A stretch of 64,000 bases of DNA from Variovorax sp. (GTDB lineage Bacteria; Pseudomonadota; Gammaproteobacteria; Burkholderiales; Burkholderiaceae_C). The notes under the pieces are model-generated. The model saw only the letters and a program-made list of their open reading frames with translations, did not search any database and was not told the origin of the DNA. The DNA is taken from positions 1 to 64,000 of the forward strand of contig JAGIBP010000006.1 of NCBI GenBank assembly GCA_017744285.1. The letters are read 5' to 3'. Shown here piece by piece: positions 60,714 to 64,000 of the stretch; within the stretch, counting starts at the first letter, position 1, and each line of letters starts with the position of its first letter. The translations under genes and the position numbers were made by a program.

Positions 60714-61838
60714 ATGCGCACCATCGACGATCCCTACCACGACACCGAAGCCGGCTCCCGCGACGGCACGCTCGATACCACCCGCATCGACGACGTGCGC
60801 ATCCGCGCCGTGCGTCCGCTGCTCACGCCGGCGCTGCTGCAGGAGCGCGTGCCGGTCGGCGGCGACACGCTCGCGCTGGTCGAAGACAGCCGCCGCGCGG
60901 TCGCCGACGTGCTGCAGGGCCGCGACGATCGCCTGATCGTCGTCGTGGGCCCATGCTCCATCCACGACCACGAGCAGGCGCTCGACTACGCATCGCGCCT
61001 CAAGGCCCAGTCCGATGCGCTGCAGGACGACCTGCTGATCGTGATGCGCGCCTACTTCGAGAAGCCGCGCACGACCGTGGGGTGGAAGGGCTACATCAAC
61101 GATCCGCACCTGGACGGCAGCTTCGCCATCAACGAGGGCCTGGAGCGCGCGCGCCGCCTGCTGCTGGAACTGACCCAGATGGGCCTGCCCACCGGCACCG
61201 AGTTCCTCGACCTGCTGAGCCCGCAGTTCATCGCCGACCTCATCGCCTGGGGCGCCATCGGCGCGCGCACCACCGAGAGCCAGAGCCACCGCCAGCTCGC
61301 CTCGGGGCTGAGCTGCCCGGTGGGCTTCAAGAACGGCACGGACGGCAGCATCAAGGTCGCGGCCGACGCCATCCTGGCGGCGCGCGCACCGCATGCCTTC
61401 ATGGGCATGACCAAGATGGGCATGGCGGCGGTCTTCGAGACGCGCGGCAATGCCGACTGCCACGTGATCCTGCGCGGCGGCAAGGCGCCCAACTACTCGG
61501 CCGCCGACGTGGCGGCCGCCTGCGAGGCGCTGGCGGCCAACGGGCTGCGCGAGCAGGTGATGATCGACGTCTCGCACGGCAACAGCAGCAAGCAGCACCA
61601 GCGCCAGATCGTGGTGGCCGAGGACGTGGCCGCGCAGATCGCCGGCGGCGAGCGCCGCATCACCGGCGTGATGATCGAGAGCCACCTGGAAGAGGGCCGC
61701 CAGGACCTGGTGGCCGGCGTGCCGCTGAAGCATGGCGTGTCGATCACCGACGCGTGCATCGGGTTCGCGCAGACGGTGCCGGTGCTGCAGAACCTTGCGC
61801 GCGCCGTGGCGGCGCGGCGGCGCACGGCGGGGCGGTAG
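60714..61838 (+). CDS. aroG: 3-deoxy-7-phosphoheptulonate (DAHP) synthase, class I
   Basis: First enzyme of the shikimate pathway, joining phosphoenolpyruvate and erythrose 4-phosphate; 374 residues, the length of the AroF/G/H group. Features: LIVVVGPCSIHDHEQALDYA, RAYFEKPRTTVGWKGYINDP, GARTTESQSHRQLASGLSCP, GFKNGTDGSIKVAADAI, MIDVSHGNSSKQHQRQ and GVMIESHLEEGRQDL. All the residues known to bind metal and PEP appear present. The isozyme (Phe-, Tyr- or Trp-sensitive) cannot be decided; the symbol is generic. The ATG at 60714 has AGGGG upstream and gives the usual N-terminus. Confidence 0.92.
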   Translation: MRTIDDPYHDTEAGSRDGTLDTTRIDDVRIRAVRPLLTPALLQERVPVGGDTLALVEDSRRAVADVLQGRDDRLIVVVGPCSIHDHEQALDYASRLKAQSDALQDDLLIVMRAYFEKPRTTVGWKGYINDPHLDGSFAINEGLERARRLLLELTQMGLPTGTEFLDLLSPQFIADLIAWGAIGARTTESQSHRQLASGLSCPVGFKNGTDGSIKVAADAILAARAPHAFMGMTKMGMAAVFETRGNADCHVILRGGKAPNYSAADVAAACEALAANGLREQVMIDVSHGNSSKQHQRQIVVAEDVAAQIAGGERRITGVMIESHLEEGRQDLVAGVPLKHGVSITDACIGFAQTVPVLQNLARAVAARRRTAGR

Positions 61839-61935
61839 CCGCAAGCTCCGTTCCGCGCGGGGGCCGGCCCTAGGGGGAAGCCCTCTTGAGCGCCGGTGCC
61901 GAAGGATTGAACGTCGGCCTTGCACGAGTCCCTTC

Positions 61936-62679
61936 ATGCCACCCCCGACGCTCTCACCGACGATGCTGCGGACCACGGGCCTGACCAAGCGCTACGGCGC
62001 ACGGCTGGCCTTGAGCGGCCTGTCGCTCTGCGTTTGCGCGGGCCAGTTCGTCGCCTTGCTGGGGCCCAACGGGGCGGGCAAGTCCACGCTGTTCCAGGTC
62101 CTCACCGGCCTCTTCGCGGCCGACGAGGGCGAGGTCGAGGTGGCGGGTCATTCGCTGCGCCGCTCGGCCGCGGCGGCGCTGCGCCACATCGGCGTGGTGT
62201 TCCAGCAGATCTCGCTCGACCTCGACCTGAGCATTCGTCGCAACCTCCTGTTCCAGGCCGACCTGCAGGGCCTGCCCAGGCGGCTGGCGGCCTCTCGCAT
62301 CGAGGCCGAATGCGCGCGACTGGGCCTCGACGCGGCCGACCTCGACCGCCGGGTGCGCGAGTTGTCGGGCGGCAACCGGCGCAAGGTGGAGCTCGTGCGT
62401 GCCCTGCTGCACCGGCCCTCGGTGCTGCTGATGGACGAGGCCACGGTGGGGCTCGATCCGCGCTCGCGGCACGACCTGATGCGCGCGCTGCACGCGAACG
62501 TGAAGGAGCGCGGCGTGTGCGTGCTGTGGGCCACGCACCGCGTGGAAGAGGCCGAAGGCGCGGACCGCGTCCTGGTGCTGCACCATGGCGAGTTGCTGGC
62601 CGACGGCACGCCCCGCGAGGTGACGCAGGCGCTGGGCCAGCCGACGCTGGAGGCGGGCTTCATCGCGCGCACCGGCTGA
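61936..62679 (+). CDS. ABC transporter ATPase of the PQQ-alcohol-dehydrogenase system
   Basis: ATP-binding protein of 247 residues. Walker A GPNGAGKST (about 43-51), signature LSGGNRRKVELVRALL, Walker B VLLMDEATVGLDP, and switch His in LWATHRVEEAEG. The order of genes that follows (beta-propeller protein, then a periplasmic binding protein) is that of the PQQ-dependent alcohol-dehydrogenase-associated ABC cluster found near exaA/pedE-type genes. Starts at ATG 61936. Confidence 0.84.
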   Translation: MPPPTLSPTMLRTTGLTKRYGARLALSGLSLCVCAGQFVALLGPNGAGKSTLFQVLTGLFAADEGEVEVAGHSLRRSAAAALRHIGVVFQQISLDLDLSIRRNLLFQADLQGLPRRLAASRIEAECARLGLDAADLDRRVRELSGGNRRKVELVRALLHRPSVLLMDEATVGLDPRSRHDLMRALHANVKERGVCVLWATHRVEEAEGADRVLVLHHGELLADGTPREVTQALGQPTLEAGFIARTG

Positions 62680-62702
62680 CCGATCCTCGAAGGACACGAC
62701 CC

Positions 62703-63695
62703 ATGAACGAAGTCGATCGCGTTGCGAAGCGTGGGGTTCGATCGGCCGCGGCCGTGTGGATGGGCCTGTGCCTGGGCACGGCGGCCCTGGCGCAGGGCAC
62801 GGCCTACGTGTCCAGCGAGAAGGACGAGGCCGTCACGCTGATCGACCTCGGCACGCTCGCCGTCAAGGGCACCATCGCGACGTGCAAGCGGGGGCGGCAC
62901 ATCCAGCTCCTGCCCGGCCGCCTGATCATGCTCGCCTGCACCGATTCGAACGCGGCCGACGTGATCGACCCGGCCACGGGCCGCTCGGTGCGCCGCCTTG
63001 CGCTCGGCGACGAGCCCGAGGCCTTCGACGTCTCGCCCGACGGCAAGACGGTCTACGTGTCCAACGAGGACGAAGGCGCCGTCAGCTTCGTCGATGCGGC
63101 GACCGGCAAGGTGCTGCGCTCGGTCAAGGTCGGCCAGGAGCCCGAAGGCGTGAAGGTCAGCGCGGACGGCCGGACGCTGTACGTGGCCTCCGAGGTCGCG
63201 AGCCTGGTGCACGTGATCGACGTGGCCAGCGGCGCCATCGTCAAGAACATCAAGGTCGGCAAGCGGCCGCGCCGCATGGCGCTCACGCCGGACGGCAAGG
63301 CGCTGTGGGTGACCAACGAGCTCGATGCCAGCGTGAGCGTCATCGACACGGCCACGCGCGAGGTGGTCGGCGGCCTGAAGTTCGAGGTGCCCGGCGCGCG
63401 CAGCGAGGACATCACGCCGGTCGGCATCCAGATCTCGCGCGACGGCCGTCGCGCCTTCGTGGCGCTGGGCCGGGCCAACCACGTTGCCTTCGTCGACGTG
63501 CCGGAGCGCAAGGTGACCCGGCTCGTGCTCGTGGGCAAGCGCGCGTGGAACGTCGCGCTCGACAAGGCCGAGGCGCGCCTTTTCGTGGTCAACGGCCTGA
63601 GCGACGACGTCACGGTGGTCGACGTGGCGGCGGGCAAGCCGATCAAGAGCATCCCGGTCGGCCGCGTGCCGTACGGGCTGGTGGTGGTCGAATGA
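62703..63695 (+). CDS. YVTN-type beta-propeller protein of the PQQ-linked cluster
   Basis: Periplasmic protein of 330 residues with a signal peptide (AAAVWMGLCLGTAALAQG, cleaved near residue 31). Seven-bladed YVTN repeats follow, marked by DGKTVYVSNEDEGAVSFVDA, DGRTLYVASEVASLVHVIDV, DGKALWVTNELDASVSVIDT and RLFVVNGLSDDVTVVDV. It matches the PQQ-catabolism-associated beta-propeller family in gene context. An AAGGACACG ribosome site precedes the ATG. Its stop overlaps the start of the next gene by four bases. Confidence 0.86.
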   Translation: MNEVDRVAKRGVRSAAAVWMGLCLGTAALAQGTAYVSSEKDEAVTLIDLGTLAVKGTIATCKRGRHIQLLPGRLIMLACTDSNAADVIDPATGRSVRRLALGDEPEAFDVSPDGKTVYVSNEDEGAVSFVDAATGKVLRSVKVGQEPEGVKVSADGRTLYVASEVASLVHVIDVASGAIVKNIKVGKRPRRMALTPDGKALWVTNELDASVSVIDTATREVVGGLKFEVPGARSEDITPVGIQISRDGRRAFVALGRANHVAFVDVPERKVTRLVLVGKRAWNVALDKAEARLFVVNGLSDDVTVVDVAAGKPIKSIPVGRVPYGLVVVE

Positions 63696-64000
63696 AGGCG
63701 GGCGGCGCCCGGGTGCTGGGCCTGGCGTGCCTGCTGGCGGCGCAGGCTTCGGCCGCGCCCGTGCCGCTGAAGGCCACGCTGCTGATGCGAAGCCCCGATC
63801 CCCGCCTCGAACGCTCGCGGCTGGAGCGCCAGTTCCTGGGTCACCCTGGCGGACCTGCCAGCGACGGCATGGAGGTCGCGCTCGAAGAAGGCCAGTTCGA
63901 ACTGCAGGCGGCGGATGCGGCCGTCGCGCTGACGAAGCAGCCCGCCGAGTCGCCCGAGACCGCGCGCGCGGCCGCGCAGGCGGCCGAAAAGGCCGGCGCG
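63692..64000 (+). CDS. ABC transporter substrate-binding protein (PQQ-linked cluster), 3' end missing
   Basis: Start of a gene cut by the right edge (103 codons visible). A signal peptide (ARVLGLACLLAAQASA, cleaved near residue 22) is followed by APVPLKATLLMRSPDPRLER and a DGMEVALEEGQFELQAA segment. ATG at 63692 overlaps the propeller stop (ATGA). The place in the cluster fits the binding protein of the PQQ-associated ABC transporter; this is inferred from context more than from motifs. Confidence 0.6.
   Translation, partial: MKAGGARVLGLACLLAAQASAAPVPLKATLLMRSPDPRLERSRLERQFLGHPGGPASDGMEVALEEGQFELQAADAAVALTKQPAESPETARAAAQAAEKAGA

Overview
The window is GC-rich, densely packed DNA from a bacterium of the Burkholderiales, most likely Comamonadaceae or Alcaligenaceae. 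The pointers are the protocatechuate 4,5-cleavage genes in the Comamonas pmd order, five orphan Bug (TctC-type) periplasmic binding proteins, and many CaiB/BaiF CoA-transferase and acyl-CoA dehydrogenase genes under IclR regulators. This is inference from gene content; no rRNA or other marker gene is present. I saw no tRNA, insertion sequence, CRISPR array or phage gene.

Layout. 1-5857: protocatechuate 4,5-cleavage operon (ligJ-K-I-A-B-C order, ligJ cut by the window edge) ending with an aldo/keto reductase. 5922-14233: a LysR regulator divergent from a second aromatic operon (metal-dependent amidohydrolase, type I extradiol dioxygenase, FAH-family hydrolase, MhpA-like flavin monooxygenase), followed by a YbhB-like lipoprotein, a Bug protein and a Bcr/CflA-type MFS transporter. 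14273-15803: a small membrane protein, a GNAT acetyltransferase and an XRE-cupin regulator. 16002-22444: a four-gene exporter (outer-membrane factor, HlyD-type adaptor, fused ABC ATPase-permease, ABC-2 permease). 22763-26137: a classical autotransporter with an extended signal peptide and a polyproline linker.

26159-60483 is a long block of CoA-thioester catabolism. A nine-gene leftward operon (acyl-CoA dehydrogenase, CoA-transferase, crotonase, AtuA-like protein, TRAP transporter, SMP-30 lactonase) is divergent from an IclR regulator. A second leftward operon holds a Bug protein, a nitronate monooxygenase and an electron-transfer flavoprotein. It is divergent from a rightward set (CoA-transferase, AMACR-like racemase, CitE-like lyase) followed by a second IclR regulator. 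A MaoC hydratase and CoA-transferase (leftward) face an acyl-CoA dehydrogenase, Bug protein and nitroreductase (rightward). From 60483 down to 48970 run eleven leftward genes that look like an MFE-2/steroid-side-chain style beta-oxidation route: dienoyl-CoA-reductase-like SDR, PaaG-like crotonase, two Bug proteins, DUF35 protein plus thiolase-like protein, SDR, ADP-forming acyl-CoA synthetase, two acyl-CoA dehydrogenases and a hydratase-2. The window ends with a DAHP synthase and the first three genes of a PQQ-alcohol-dehydrogenase-associated ABC set.

The most notable signals are two families of short promoter motifs recurring at the divergent control regions of this block (ATTCC-N6-GGAA and ATTCA-N5-GTG-N-A-N2-A), suggesting IclR-type regulons. 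Several enzymes also lack the canonical catalytic residue of their family: a thiolase-like protein without the nucleophilic Cys, crotonases without the usual Glu pair, and a CoA-transferase without the usual Glu.
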